Assembly (NCBI GenBank): GCA_013397795.1
Contig: VZTJ01004171.1
Coordinates: forward strand, 2,102,290-2,166,289
Length of the DNA stretch: 64,000 nucleotides
Source of the DNA: Orthonyx spaldingii
Lineage: Eukaryota > Chordata > Aves > Passeriformes > Orthonychidae
Direction: 5' to 3'
Shown here: positions 24,101 through 36,043 of the stretch, piece after piece
Numbering within the stretch: position 1 is the stretch's first letter
Layout: each line of letters starts with the position of its first letter
Position numbers and translations under genes: made by a program
Notes under the pieces: generated by a model
The model's database searches: none
The model's input: the letters and a program-made list of their open reading frames with translations, nothing else
What the model was told of the DNA's origin: nothing

Positions 24101-25626
24101 GTTTACTTTTTAACTATAAAAAAAAAAATAGAAGACAATATTTGGATCAAATAAATTGATTACTCAGTAGTTGGTAAAGGAGTGAAGAACAGATTTTGTA
24201 ATTTGCCATTTTGAGCCTGGGCTAGACAATTCAAAACTTTGGGTTCATATATTACTTGTCCTTCAAATAAATCCTTAAGGAATTTTCCCCATCATTAAAT
24301 GTCCAGCTCCCATTTCTCAACCTTTTGCTCTCTCTCATTACTATTTTTTTCTATATAAAAGTATTAAAGCCCATGATAACAGAACAGACCTTGGCTGACT
24401 CATTCTTTATCATTGCATTTTAGGTCATTTAGTCATCATTTGATGGCTGTTTTCTATAAATACCTTTAACTCATTCACACAGCATCTCCCCTGATTTCTA
24501 CTCACTCAAATTACTGAACTTTAAGATGAGGACTGTGATCTGGGACAGTCTAGCTTTAACTGAAAAATCATCACTTCTTCTTGAATAAAGACATTGCATA
24601 ACATGAAGACTTACATTGCTCTTGATATCTGTTGGAAACAGAATCCAGTACAAATTCCATGACTGAATTCTGCACTGAACTAACTATTAGAAACAGGTAA
24701 GTTCCAGCCTAAAAATAGTATCACAGTTTTCATTAATGCTTTGCCAAAAGAAGAGATTAGTTATAAATAGAATGCACTATAAACATGATGTCAAGCCATG
24801 AAAGTCTTGCTAAATTTCTCTTGAGGAAAAATGGTGAGCTTTAGTAAGATTTATGAACAAGCATAGACACAGAAAAACCTAAATGAAACTTCCAAATTGA
24901 ACTATGCACTGATTATTGTTTTGATGAGGACTGAAAATATCAACCTTGCCTCTCTCTAAGATGTCAGTCACTATTTTGTCAACAACATAGATGCTCTGCA
25001 GAACCTAGAGCGCAGTCAGTGATATTAAACCAAGCCCACAATTGTTTTCAATGAGCTACCAGTTTAAGCAGAGAGACTGGAAACTGCAAAATGTGGCAAT
25101 AAGCAGATTCCTGCTTGTGAATATTCCTGTAAAAGTTTTTATAGCATTCAAAAAGTGGGAAAAAATCTTCTGCTTTATGTCTGATTCAGGTCATGTTGTT
25201 AGGTTAGTAATTTTGTATGGGAATCCTGAATGGTTTCTTTGTGCGTGTCGGGATTGTTTCTGTCATGTTGTACATACGGTGCCTTTGAGGAATGCCTCAC
25301 TCACTTGAAAACATAGTTCTAGAAACAATGCCTTGTCTACTACTCTGCTCCTTGTCATGCTGCTTTAGAAGGACAGCAGAAGAGCTGATTCAGACAGGGA
25401 TAGCTTCCTAGTACATTTACTTTTGATTAAAGACAATATTATTTCATTCTATGTGGTAGGCAAAAAAATTCTGCTCTATTAACAGGCTATAGCACCCTAA
25501 TGAACTCTGGCAGAACACAGAAGGAAAACCAGATCCCTGCTGAGTTCTCTGAAGGAGTCCTAGTCAACCAAAGGAAAAACATAGGCAAGATGTAAAGCAG
25601 GAAAGTTCAGACACAAACCTGACTAC

Positions 25627-25643
25627 AAAAAAAAAAAAAAAAA
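25627..25643 (+). repeat. A17 homopolymer
   Basis: Seventeen A residues follow GACTAC. No associated retroposon is recognised. Confidence 0.9.
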
Positions 25644-28600
25644 GAAAAGCTTATTCTAAGGGGGAAAGTTTTCTATTATAAATAATAATAGGACACTTTC
25701 AGTAGGGCTTATTAAACATGTTTTTTCTGCACCATTTGTGAGTCAGATTCCCTTGTCTATTACTATAAACATAGTGTCACCAGTTAGTTTTGCCTAAGTA
25801 GCCCCCACTGGCTTGTTTAAACTGGAGCATTCCTTTTTAAAGACTCATTTCTTTTTTAGTTACTTTGCATGCAGTGCAAAACAGTGCACGCTCTGCTAAA
25901 ACAGAGCTGCACAGGAGGAGGCCAACTGCATAATAACTCTTGAAGAGACTGACAATAGCTGGAATTAAATTATGCTTTCATTTTTCTTATGTGTTTCAAT
26001 CTGATTTGTCTTAATAGCATGTTTGCAACATGTTAATTATCAGGACTTGACACTGTACAGTTGGTATTTAGTAGAAGAGTGATAGGAAAGTGAAATCTTC
26101 TAAATAACTTATATGCACACAAATGCTTGGCAAAACATTAGATTTGCAAGTAAGCACTCTTTACTGCATTACCTACAAACTCAGAATTTCTAAGAATGAC
26201 CATCATAAACCCCCATGTCTCAGATATCCTTTCATTTGTCTGGTGGTCCTACAAAATCACTAGAGACAACCTACACTGCACAAAAATCTAACCATTACAT
26301 AAAGGCCAAATGAATAGTTTAACACACAAAATCCACAGAGAAACTTCCAAGCTGAGCTGAGACCTGTTACTGTGCTGCGTGAGAATCCTGTCATTGGCCT
26401 GTCCATGGGAGTGAGACCCCACACCAAAAGCAGCACCAGCATTTCTCTGAAGTCAGAAAAGCTGCACCTCTTACAGCAGCTCTGAGTTTGGCTCACTTAG
26501 GTACAGAATGCACCAAGGAGGGGACAGGAGCAATTGTGAAGTGCTGAAAGTAACATACTCATGCATTCCTCAAGTAATCAGAAATTAGACTAAAATGTTA
26601 TTTAAAAAAAGAAGCAAGAAAGAACTTGCTGACATCAATTTGTCTTTGAAATATCTTTAGGTAATATAAAAGGCTTCCCATGATACTTCTATGAATTGTC
26701 TCTCTCATCCAGATCCCATAGCCTCAGCTTTAAATATATTCCAAATGAAACACTTTGCATATCCTCCATGAATATGTTCTTTTTGGGGTGGGTGTGCTGG
26801 GCAGTTTGGCAGAAAGCATTTGCTGTAATTAGACAAACACTTTGGGAGAAACAGCTGAACAGGTTTTCACTGAACTGCTGTACCTAGTTAGATTTGTGCT
26901 TCTGCTAATAACAACCTCTACCAGCTTCAGCCCTCAAGATCTGAGATGCAAAAGACAGCATGAATAATTCAGTGAGCACGGGGTCCTGAACCCACCTTTC
27001 CTTTCATAAAGAGAGAAGTAATGCACCTCAGGTATAAAGTTTTACTCTAACAGGGTTTAATCTTTCTTTCTCTTTCAGTGCTTTGTTACTAAGTGCTGTG
27101 TAGGTGTGAAAAGCCTTATTACCATGTAATTTTGTTGGGATCAGACTTCCAACTACCTGCTTTGCTTCATGTTCATTTACACAGAATGATCAAAATCTGT
27201 TTTATTTTCTAACAATAGCAAATTTTGCTATAATTATTTTAAAATGGCAAATTTAAGAAATAGTGCCCTGGTTAATTCACACATGGCACCTATCCACACA
27301 CGAATAAAATACCATATTATTTATTACCTTTCTCATAATGAACTTTGTAATAAACAACTGAAAAACTAATTTGTTTTTTGACAATGCCAAACCTTTGAAT
27401 AGAGAAAATCACAGAGTCGAACACAGAGTGCAGTCCTGTGTGGTAAGTGGTCTCCATAGCAACCAATAGATTTTATGCTAAGTCTGGCCTTTAAAAACAT
27501 TTCACGTTTACCACCGAGAAAAAGATGGCCTTGATTTAAAAATGATACAACAAGTATCTTGAATGTGCATGCTTTCTCTTCTCTCTTGCAAATAAAATTA
27601 GCAGACATCCCTTTAACACTAAATCCTCTGAGAGCTGCATGTCATCATTGACGTATGTGTGGGCCTCCTTTAGGCTTGGAAATTTTTTTTCCTTGCATAT
27701 CATTGCAGGACTTGAAGCCCTTTCCCTCCCCATTTACCCCTCCTTGTTTTTCTCTATCCAGAACAAAAATAGAACATCAAGTTCTTATCTCAGTCAGTGA
27801 TCATGGTGACAGTGAAAATATTATTGCATGCTTATCTATAGCAGTTTCAATCATACAAGCTCATAATAACTTGCAAAAATGGAAGAAGTAGTAACTATAG
27901 CTGCAATGCCTGCTACAGTCTAATTTACTTTCACTCCACATTCAAGTGACTGAAGCCCCTAAAAGGAAATGTATTTTTAATAAAGAAAGATTCCAGCTTA
28001 AGGATGTGTGTATGTAATTATTGACAACAATATGCTATAAAGAGTTGTATGATTATACTCATTAGCACTTAATAAGAATTTTGTTTGCAGCACTGGAATT
28101 TGAGTAACAGGACATGAGGGTAGATGGAGAGAATTATAACTGAATTTATCGTTATCTTTTCAGTTCTTATAATCTGACAATATAGGGTACATGACTTTAA
28201 CATTTAATCCAAAGCAGAGCTTGCATGCTCAGGTTATTCCTCTTGGCATGGGTGTGGGACGCCTGCTTTTCGTTGATTAGGAATGCAGCCTTGAGAGCTT
28301 TAGAGGAGTAGGAGGGGAAGATACAGAGATCATTTGTTGCTATTCCTGTAAAGGTAATTTCAACATGCATTCAGTCATCATCGTGACAGTAATAGCACTT
28401 CATACATAGCCTTTCACATCATCGAATGTTTGGTCTCTGTTCCATTCCATCACGAATGCAGCATAAGCACCACTCTCCTACCAGACGGATTGGTTTCTCC
28501 ACAATTTCCTTTGTCCAAAGTACACTTTCTTTTCACTCTGATTTTAGAAAGGTCCTGTGTTGAGCCTCAGTGAAGAAAGCATCAGAGTCAAGTTCTGTTT

Positions 28601-31600
28601 GCCATGAAGTAAGACAATATAACAGAACTTATTACCCTTTTTATTTCTTTCCACTATGTGCTATTAGACTTAGGTTTCTCCAAAGATGATCATCAATGCA
28701 GCAACAAAAATTAAAGCCTCCACTGTGAAGGAAACAGACAACACAACAGAAGGTAAAAGCTTCTGTATGAAGAAGCATGATCCCCAGTACATCTCTAGAG
28801 AAGAGAGAGGCTTGCCCCCTGTAGAAAATAAATATGCTACAAATGTAGCAAGGATACAGACAGCACAGCCAGAACAAGGCCAGAGAATTCTGAGGTACCA
28901 TGGTAGGCAAAGGCAGAGTAAACACTGCCTGTCATTTTATTTCTTGCATCATAATACACTAAGCACACTGAGGGGAATAATTAATCACAATAACAACGTG
29001 TTATGGTATGCCAATGAAATCTTGTCTACAGCGAATGTTGTAGCATTAGTGTATCCTCACCACCGCCGCCACCCCCTCCTCCCATGCTCTTTTCTTCCAC
29101 ACAGATGGAGAAACACCGTGCCAGAGTTATGATTAGCATAGGGTTGGAGTTATCAGAAACAACTGAGCAGTTCCTGACAGATCACTTTTCTTGTTTAGAA
29201 GAGAAATCAGAAAGACACGTACTGCAACTTCATTGCAAAAGGATGAAAGATGCAAGCAGAATGCTCCAAGGGAGGGTCCTACCTGTCAAATACTTCCCTT
29301 GGTTCCTGATGTGCAGACAGACCTCCACAGAACTAGTAAGAACCATGGTGAGAACCTAAGATCTGCATTCCAGACCAAGCAGCACCACAATTTCCCTGGG
29401 AGTTGTGCTCCTACAGCCTGCCTTCGTGCCCTGCTTTGAAGGGAAAAAGAGAGTATTAATACTATGGGATGCAGCAGTTTTTCCAACAAACTAACAGGCA
29501 AACCTAGGGATACCACTGCAAAAAGACATCTTTTGCAAAACATAGGATAAAGATGATGGTATTGTATTAGCATTCCTCCTACCCAGAATCTCTTTCCTTT
29601 ACATACTTGTAGAAATGAATCCGTTTCATTTTTGTTTGTTTTTTAAAGCACTTACTCTCTTATCATATGTACTTTTAGCAACTCTGGATTGTACAGACCC
29701 TTCATTTTCCCTAGTTCTCTAAGAGAGAAAGTTTCACATGGCCAGTTTTAAAATGGAAGAGAATTGATGTGTTCTGAATTAAATATCTGCTCTTGTTTTG
29801 TATTATTTAGAGAGACATACATACCAGTCAGAAGTGTTCCCTTAACGTAGGATTTTCTAATATTGACTCAGAGCTATTCTAGTGAATAAGCCTGAAGGTC
29901 TGTGTTTGGGGAAAATGAAACAGGTAAAATACCTGAAACTCGTGTAAGGCAGATTCAGCCCTTTTTTTCTTGTTTCTAAATGGAGATGCAGCAATGAGAT
30001 CTTTTCTCAAGCATGGCAGCATACTGATCATATTTGAAAGCGGCGACTTGTCATTAAATACCTGCCAGATATCCCAGCTTCCACAGTTAATTACAATATA
30101 ATATTCACTGCCTTCAGAGAAAAAAATGTCAACATAGATTTGAATTGGGGGCTGAGAGGGAGCAAGACAGTAGGCACAGCCACTAACCATCGAAGCCTAC
30201 ACACTATGGAGGCAGACCAAAGGTCCACCAGCTGTTGCCCAAGACAAAAATGATCACTCAGAACTATTTTGATAGATATTATAAAACCTTGTAAATGGAC
30301 CCAAGTTCTATTTTATTATTCCACCTCCTCTTCCACACTGAGAAAATGTGGTTGTTCTAATAAAAACAGTTGATTGTTTTACATAATGAAATATCCTAGA
30401 CCCTATTAACTTTTACATATAAACTGTTTTAATGTAGATGTGTCAGGAATCTGAAAATAATGCCAAGTGACAGCTCTAGGATTAAGCTCTTCTCTCTTAG
30501 TTAGAATTGCTAACTTTGACTGTAAATTGCTTTTAAAGAGCAAAGCACATACTGTAAGTCCTCCCAATGCCTCCTACAAGCTGACATCAACAAGGCATCT
30601 GGGACAAGTGTATGCTAGTAATTCATCTTAATAATCTGTCAGCAAAGCTGTCCTAATAGGATGTGGTTTTCATTTTGATTAAAATGACCCTTTGAAATGT
30701 GGTCCTCATAGGAAGTTGACAAGCAGAGGCAAATTTTGAACAGTCTGGCACTTCTAATTTTATCTCTGGAAACTGAAAGTGCTGTTAAATACTCTTACAT
30801 AACTACTCCCTCTGTTTGGCTCTCTTTGCTTCGCTTCCACATGAAGAACCTGTTCATGCCTCTTTGATGATCAATAATAAATAGTCCTTTTTGGTCCACG
30901 TGACAGTCTTTTTATTTTTTATTTTCTGCCTCCATGGCATGATTTCTAGTATTATTTGAGAGTGTCAGTAGTTCAATAATGTAGTTAAATGAACTACAAG
31001 TTTTCTTAAACATATAGCCATGCTATGAAAACACTTCTCATGCCATCTGGAAGGTTTTAATCTTGGGATTTTTTTTAACGTATGAGCTGATGGGGAACAT
31101 CATGTTGCCCCAATACTCATACACATTAAACTCTTTAATATTGGATTTTTATTGTGCTGCCATACATGGCATTTCTTTAGGAATCTTCTTTGTCCTGTGT
31201 CCTACAACCTATCATCTCAAATTAGTAACAAAAACAGATCTAACATTTACTGTAAGACCACAGATTTGATATTAAAGTTGTCAACACAGACTTTCATAAG
31301 TTTTCTTATTAGACCATAATACATTTCACTTTATGATTCCTGCCAGACATAAAATGCAGTTTCAGTATTACTATTCTAGGTCAAGTTGCATGTACATTAG
31401 AAAATATTGATAGTACCTTTAGAAGCTACCTTTAGGAATCTGGTAGACCAAAAGTTGCATCAAGCAAAGAGCCCTGACTTGGAAAGGCAACCAGGGAAAG
31501 ACAATATTGCCAGTAGGCTGTCAGTAGGAAGACAATCACTGAGTAAGTAATAACACCAGCTGAAAAATCCATTAAAAAAAATCCACCAATTTTTTTGCTT

Positions 31601-33640
31601 TGCAACTACCTCTCACAAATTGTTAGAGAGACAAAATAGGTTCTAACTCTTCAGCTAGCTCAAATGGAAAAGAAAAAAGAACAAGATACACAAGTATTTT
31701 TGAGGGGTTTATGCAAATTTCTTCCTCCACAATTTTGGAAGGGCTAGTTGGTAATTTCATTCATGCTCTACTTAAAATAATGGGAGAGTTTGGGCACATT
31801 CCAAGACAATGTGATATAATGTATAACATATGTTTCATCTTGAACATACACATGCTATATTCCTTTTTTTACTTTTCTAATCCCATACCTATCTCCTGTC
31901 AGCATCAGCCTTAGAAATAAAAATGATGAGACAAAACATTATCCCACAAATTCTGATTTACTGTCTTTGCACATGAAGACTAATAATTAATAAGGTTTTG
32001 AATAATAATTCAGTACCAGGAGCATGGAAATATAGAAGAGAAAAAGAGAAGAAATAAGAAAGTTCGGGTAGCAGTTTTAGGACGATTTACTTTCCTAGAT
32101 AGACCAGCTAAAGCCAGCTTGAAACATTTTTTTCTCCCTCTTCCTGTTCTAAAACTTGAGTTGTTCTCTCTCCAATGTGCAACACAATTCCTTAACCATA
32201 ATTTCACCTTTGAGTCAACTGGAGAGAAAGGATTCATATGTATCACACACAGGAAGTTCCAGATTCCCCAACTCTGTGTTAGATAACAATGTCTGAGTCC
32301 CAGAATCAGGCTTTGTACACCTCAATCTTATACTACAATAGTAATATGTTACTACACTTCCATTGTGTAGCTTTCCCTGGTAAAAGACTGGGATCTTGGG
32401 CTTTAGTTCTACATAGCTATGCAGCATAAAATGGGATTTTTGTCAGAAAGCAAAGGAAAAAAGTGTTTCCTTCCATCTCATCCAGGCTCACCTTCTTGTT
32501 GTAGCCTGCACTCTGTTCCTTCCTTTTGGCCAGCCTTTCAGGATCCAAGCTGAAATATGCTGGGGAGGGGTGGTGCATGTGGGTGTGTTTGGAGGGGCGT
32601 TGGTTCTAAGGACAAATAAGGATGTTCGGCACCTTAGAGATGTACCAATTAAAGGAAAAAAGCTGGGAGCACACAGCCAAGGTGAAAGCAAAGGCAGCGA
32701 CCACAACCTGTCATAGGAACATGCACAAAACTGCGCCAAAGACAGAGTGAGCAAAGAATGGAACAGAAAAGGGCATAAAACTTCCTTTTCTATGTTTGGG
32801 CGTTTTTAATAAAGGCAGCAGTGTGCTATTAAGCTGGATGTTCATATCTGTTTCCAGTCTTCCAGTTCTGAATGAGTGCTAGGATCAGATTTTAGATGAA
32901 TACCTAGAGTATACAATGTAATGTTCTACCCCTGCATGGATTCCACTTCTTCTGTCTGGCCTAGGATATCAAGACTCATCCTGAACAACATGTTGTAAGT
33001 TTCTTATAAATCACACACAGGTACTTGGAGCAGTAAACCAATACTGTTCCTACTCTCTGCAAGAGGAACAGAAGGCTTACATAATCTGCAGAGCAAAAGG
33101 GGAAACCTGCCACCCTGTCCCGAACAGGACTCCCAAGCATCAGATTCACAATCCCTGCAAGTTTCTTCACTTGGAAGAAAAAAATAAATTTAAAAATGCT
33201 ACTTCTACCGACACTTGCCCTCTCCACAGAAATTGATTGTGTTTGTAGTATGTAACTTTCATAGACTGGCATCAATATTCTTGCTCTTCAGAGAAAAAGA
33301 CAGGTTGTAGAAATAAGTAGATCACTGAAGGAACAAGGGAGAAGCCAAGCATGTCCTGCTCCAAAAGGGCAAAAGGGAATTAAAAAAAAAATTAAAATTA
33401 AAAAATGACCCACTGATTCCACCTTCACAAATAAACTAAATGTGCTTGTTGTCACAACCACTCTGCAAAAGGCAAAAATTTATGAGGGAACAGGCAAAGC
33501 AGAATTGATGTTCTCTGAAGTTCCCAGTCCTCTAAGTATCTCGCCAGTAAGTTAAGGAGAATTGTGTAAAATTGTACACTCCAGGTGATATTTAGCAACA
33601 CTGCAACATTTTTCAATTTAATTTCATCAAATGGCTTAAG

Positions 33641-33702
33641 GGGAAAAAGCACCTTAAAAAAATCATAAAAGGGAAAAAAGCACCTTAAAAAAAATCATAA
33701 AG
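33641..33702 (+). repeat. Tandem duplication, about 31-bp unit
   Basis: Unit one (33641-33670) and unit two (33671-33702) share GGGAAAAA, AGCACCTTAAAAA and ATCATAAA. They differ mainly by one extra A in each of two A runs, implying a recent duplication. Confidence 0.9.
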
Positions 33703-34899
33703 CTCAACTGTTTGAACAACGTTTTCTAAATGTATTTTTAATTATTATTCTGATTGACTTATTTTGAATTTTTCTTCCATTTATATTTAAGAAGATCTTC
33801 AGTTATTAGAAACCAATCAAATGATAAATAAAATAATTTACTAAATGCTCATTTAACCCCCTAAACAAGCAAGATAGATTTCAAAATTCAAAAGACGTTA
33901 AATATTTGCCATCATTCCAGCTCCAGCACTGACAGGCTGGCGCAACTTTTTTCTTTCTTTCTGCCACAGAAAATCTAGGAACATTAATCCTTGAATTGTA
34001 TTAGCAAGAAGGTGCTTGATCCCCAACCCCAAAAGCACAGAAACAAATTGTCCTTTACATTTCAGAGGCTGCATTCTAGGAGAAATATTGGGTCTAAGAG
34101 CATAGCATGTGATGGGAGAGACAATTCATATTTACTTCAGAACAAAGCATGTAAAGAGGAAAGAAAAACTTTTTCATCAAAGAGAATGAGCCACACTTGA
34201 GCTCAGAAATCAGTTTTCTGATTTTGGTTCTACCTTCACACACCCTGGGAATATGGGCAAGTTTGTTGAATTTCTGTCTGCTTTAATTTACCCCCATTTT
34301 TTTTTTAAAATATGATTGTTCCTTGACAAAACAATTTAAGATGTACAGATGAAAAACTCTGTAACTGATATTAGAAGATTTTCTGCAGTTTGCCTAAGAT
34401 CCAGAGTCTTAAAACCTTCTTTAATTCACAGTTCAGTGAATTATCCTGAAACATAAAAGTCTTTGGATAAAAACATTTGCATTTAGATACATTTAACCTT
34501 ACATTAAAACCAAAAGATGAATAATCCTTTAATGCTCCTGTCATATTTATTAGCTCTGCTCAAGGTGAGCAAAAGCTCTTGGGAACAGCTGTGCCAGACA
34601 TTCTTTCCCTTCCCCCATTCACTATTTTTTCCCTTCTTTAGCTGCAGGAGTTCAGTTCTAGCACTGTTTTATCATACTAGGTTTTTTCCCTCCTGGCACA
34701 AAAATCAGAATGCAGCAAAAGCATAAGGGATAAAGGATAAAAGAAATAAGACACTAAATTAACTGTATACAGAGTGAAAGAGACACTAAGCTCGTTGTTC
34801 AGAGATATATTCTGACCTATTCTATCATGAATCTCTACAGCATTTAAATCCAAAGATTCTCTCCCAAAGCTCAGCCTAATTATTGCTTCTATTTGTGTT

Positions 34900-35907
34900 C
34901 TTAGAATCATTTAGTTTGGAAGGGAGCTCTTGAGAGCATCTAGTCCAACCCACTGCTCAAGCAGGGCTACCTAGAGCAGGTTGCTCAGGGAGGTGCCCAG
35001 CCAAGTTTTGAATATTAACAAGGCCAGAGACCCCACAACCCCTCTAGACAACCTATTTCAATGTTGGACTACATGTACAATGAAAGGTGTTTTCTTGTGC
35101 CCATTGTCACTTGTTGTATCACTGGGTGACACTGAGAAGATTGACTTCCTCATCGGTATTCCCTCCCATAAAGGTATTTATATAGGATTATGAGGTCCCC
35201 CCAAGCCTTCTGCTCCCCAGGCTAAACAGTCCTGGCTCTCCTCACAGTAGATATGCTCTAGTCCATCAATCATCTTCACCATTCTTGCCAGACTCACTCC
35301 TGGAAGTCTGTATCTTTCTTGTATTGGCAAGCCCAGAACTGGACACAGCACTCCAGCTCTGTAGAGAGGAAGCATCACCACCCTTGGCTTGTTGGCAAGA
35401 GTCTTCCTAACACAGCCCAGGATTCTGTTGCCCTTCTTTGCCCCAGGGGTGCACTGCTGGCTGTCACCCCACCATCTATCAGGACCCCAAGGTCCACTCC
35501 ACTGCAGAGCTGATTTTCAGCCAGTCAGCCACTGCATGTAGCGGTGCCTAAAGCTGTTGCTTCTCAGATGTAGGACTTGGTACTTCCCTTTGCTTATCGC
35601 AGCCCATTTCACCAGCCTACTGAGGTTCATCTGAATGACAGCACCATCATCTGGTGTATCAACCACTCCTCCCAATTTTATATAACCTGCTAATTTGGAA
35701 AGGGTGCAAACTTGTCCTATAATCCAGGTCATTAACAAAGTTGTTAAAGAACATTGACCCTCATACATGTCCTAGGGTGCTTTATGCTGCTTTTTGCAAT
35801 CCTCTGTTCAACCTGTTTTCCACCTCACTGCCCATTTGTCTAACCTGTACTTTGTCCATTTTTCCACAAGGAAGTTGGAGGAAACAGAGTAAAAAACCTC
35901 ACTAAGG
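34900..35907 (-). mobile_element. CR1 LINE fragment, long, minus strand
   Basis: Read on the minus strand this is about 1 kb of CR1: ORF2 from the reverse-transcriptase region onward, then the 3' UTR ending at about 34900 (AGAATCATTTAG on the plus strand). Plus-strand landmarks are CATCTAGTCCAACCCACTGC (about 34938), GACCCCACAACCCCTCTAGA (about 35029), CCAGAACTGGACACAGCACTCC (about 35333) and CACAGCCCAGGATTCTGTTG (about 35411). Near the 5' side, CACCTCACTGCCCATTTGTC and AACCTCACTAAGG match the family segment encoding the region before the RT motif. It differs in subfamily from the plus-strand piece next to it. Confidence 0.92.
35178..35768 (-). pseudogene. CR1 ORF2 reverse-transcriptase remnant
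   Basis: Broken frames on the minus strand recover ORF2 order: a segment ending in CTLSKLAGYIKLGGVVDT, which corresponds to the family's FADDTKL palm motif with the catalytic Asp pair lost; then KGKYQVLHL, matching the KCKVLHLG motif; then PLYRAGVLCPVLGLPIQE and MIDGLEHIYCEE, matching the LYSALVRP and GLEHLSYEE region in shifted frames. Multiple stops and frameshifts mean it cannot be functional. Confidence 0.85.
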
Positions 35908-35910
35908 GTA

Positions 35911-36037
35911 AGAGAAGGGCAACAGAGTGGGATAAGGGTCTGGAGAGTAAATCACATGAGTGCTGGGGATGCTGGGGGTGTTTAGCCTGGAGAAAAGAAG
36001 GCTCAGGACAGGCCTTATCGCTCTTGACAACTACCTG
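35911..36037 (+). mobile_element. Short CR1 fragment, plus strand
   Basis: AGAGAAGGGCAACAGAG, AAGGGTCTGGAGAG, GCTGGGGGTGTTTAGCCTGG, AGAAAAGAAGGCTCAGGAC, CTTATCGCTCT and ACAACTACCTG match the ORF2 segment also present at about 4495-4625. It is truncated at both ends and abuts the minus-strand CR1. Confidence 0.85.
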
Positions 36038-36043
36038 GGATTT

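Larger units (their letters stand above)
24107..34899. other. AT-rich stretch without a recognised gene
   Basis: About 10.8 kb with no recognised transposon. It contains A17 (25627-25643), TTTTTAATAAA copies (27974-27984, 32803-32813), a G-rich tract (32562-32603) and a tandem duplication at 33641-33702. A plus-strand open segment after a strong acceptor (from 29105, MEKHRARVMISIG onward) lacks a good donor and is not called. Confidence 0.6.

Noticed and set aside
29084..29359. Plus-strand open segment after a strong acceptor, starting ATGGAGAAACAC
   Set aside because: No adequate donor follows, and the ACAGATGGAGAAAC start resembles a common ancient SINE core. Too weak to call either as an exon or as a MIR element.
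29879..30190. Minus-strand 103-codon frame with two CAG/GTATTT donors
   Set aside because: Looks protein-like in part (LSNMISMLPCLRKDL) but no family, and such frames are expected by chance.
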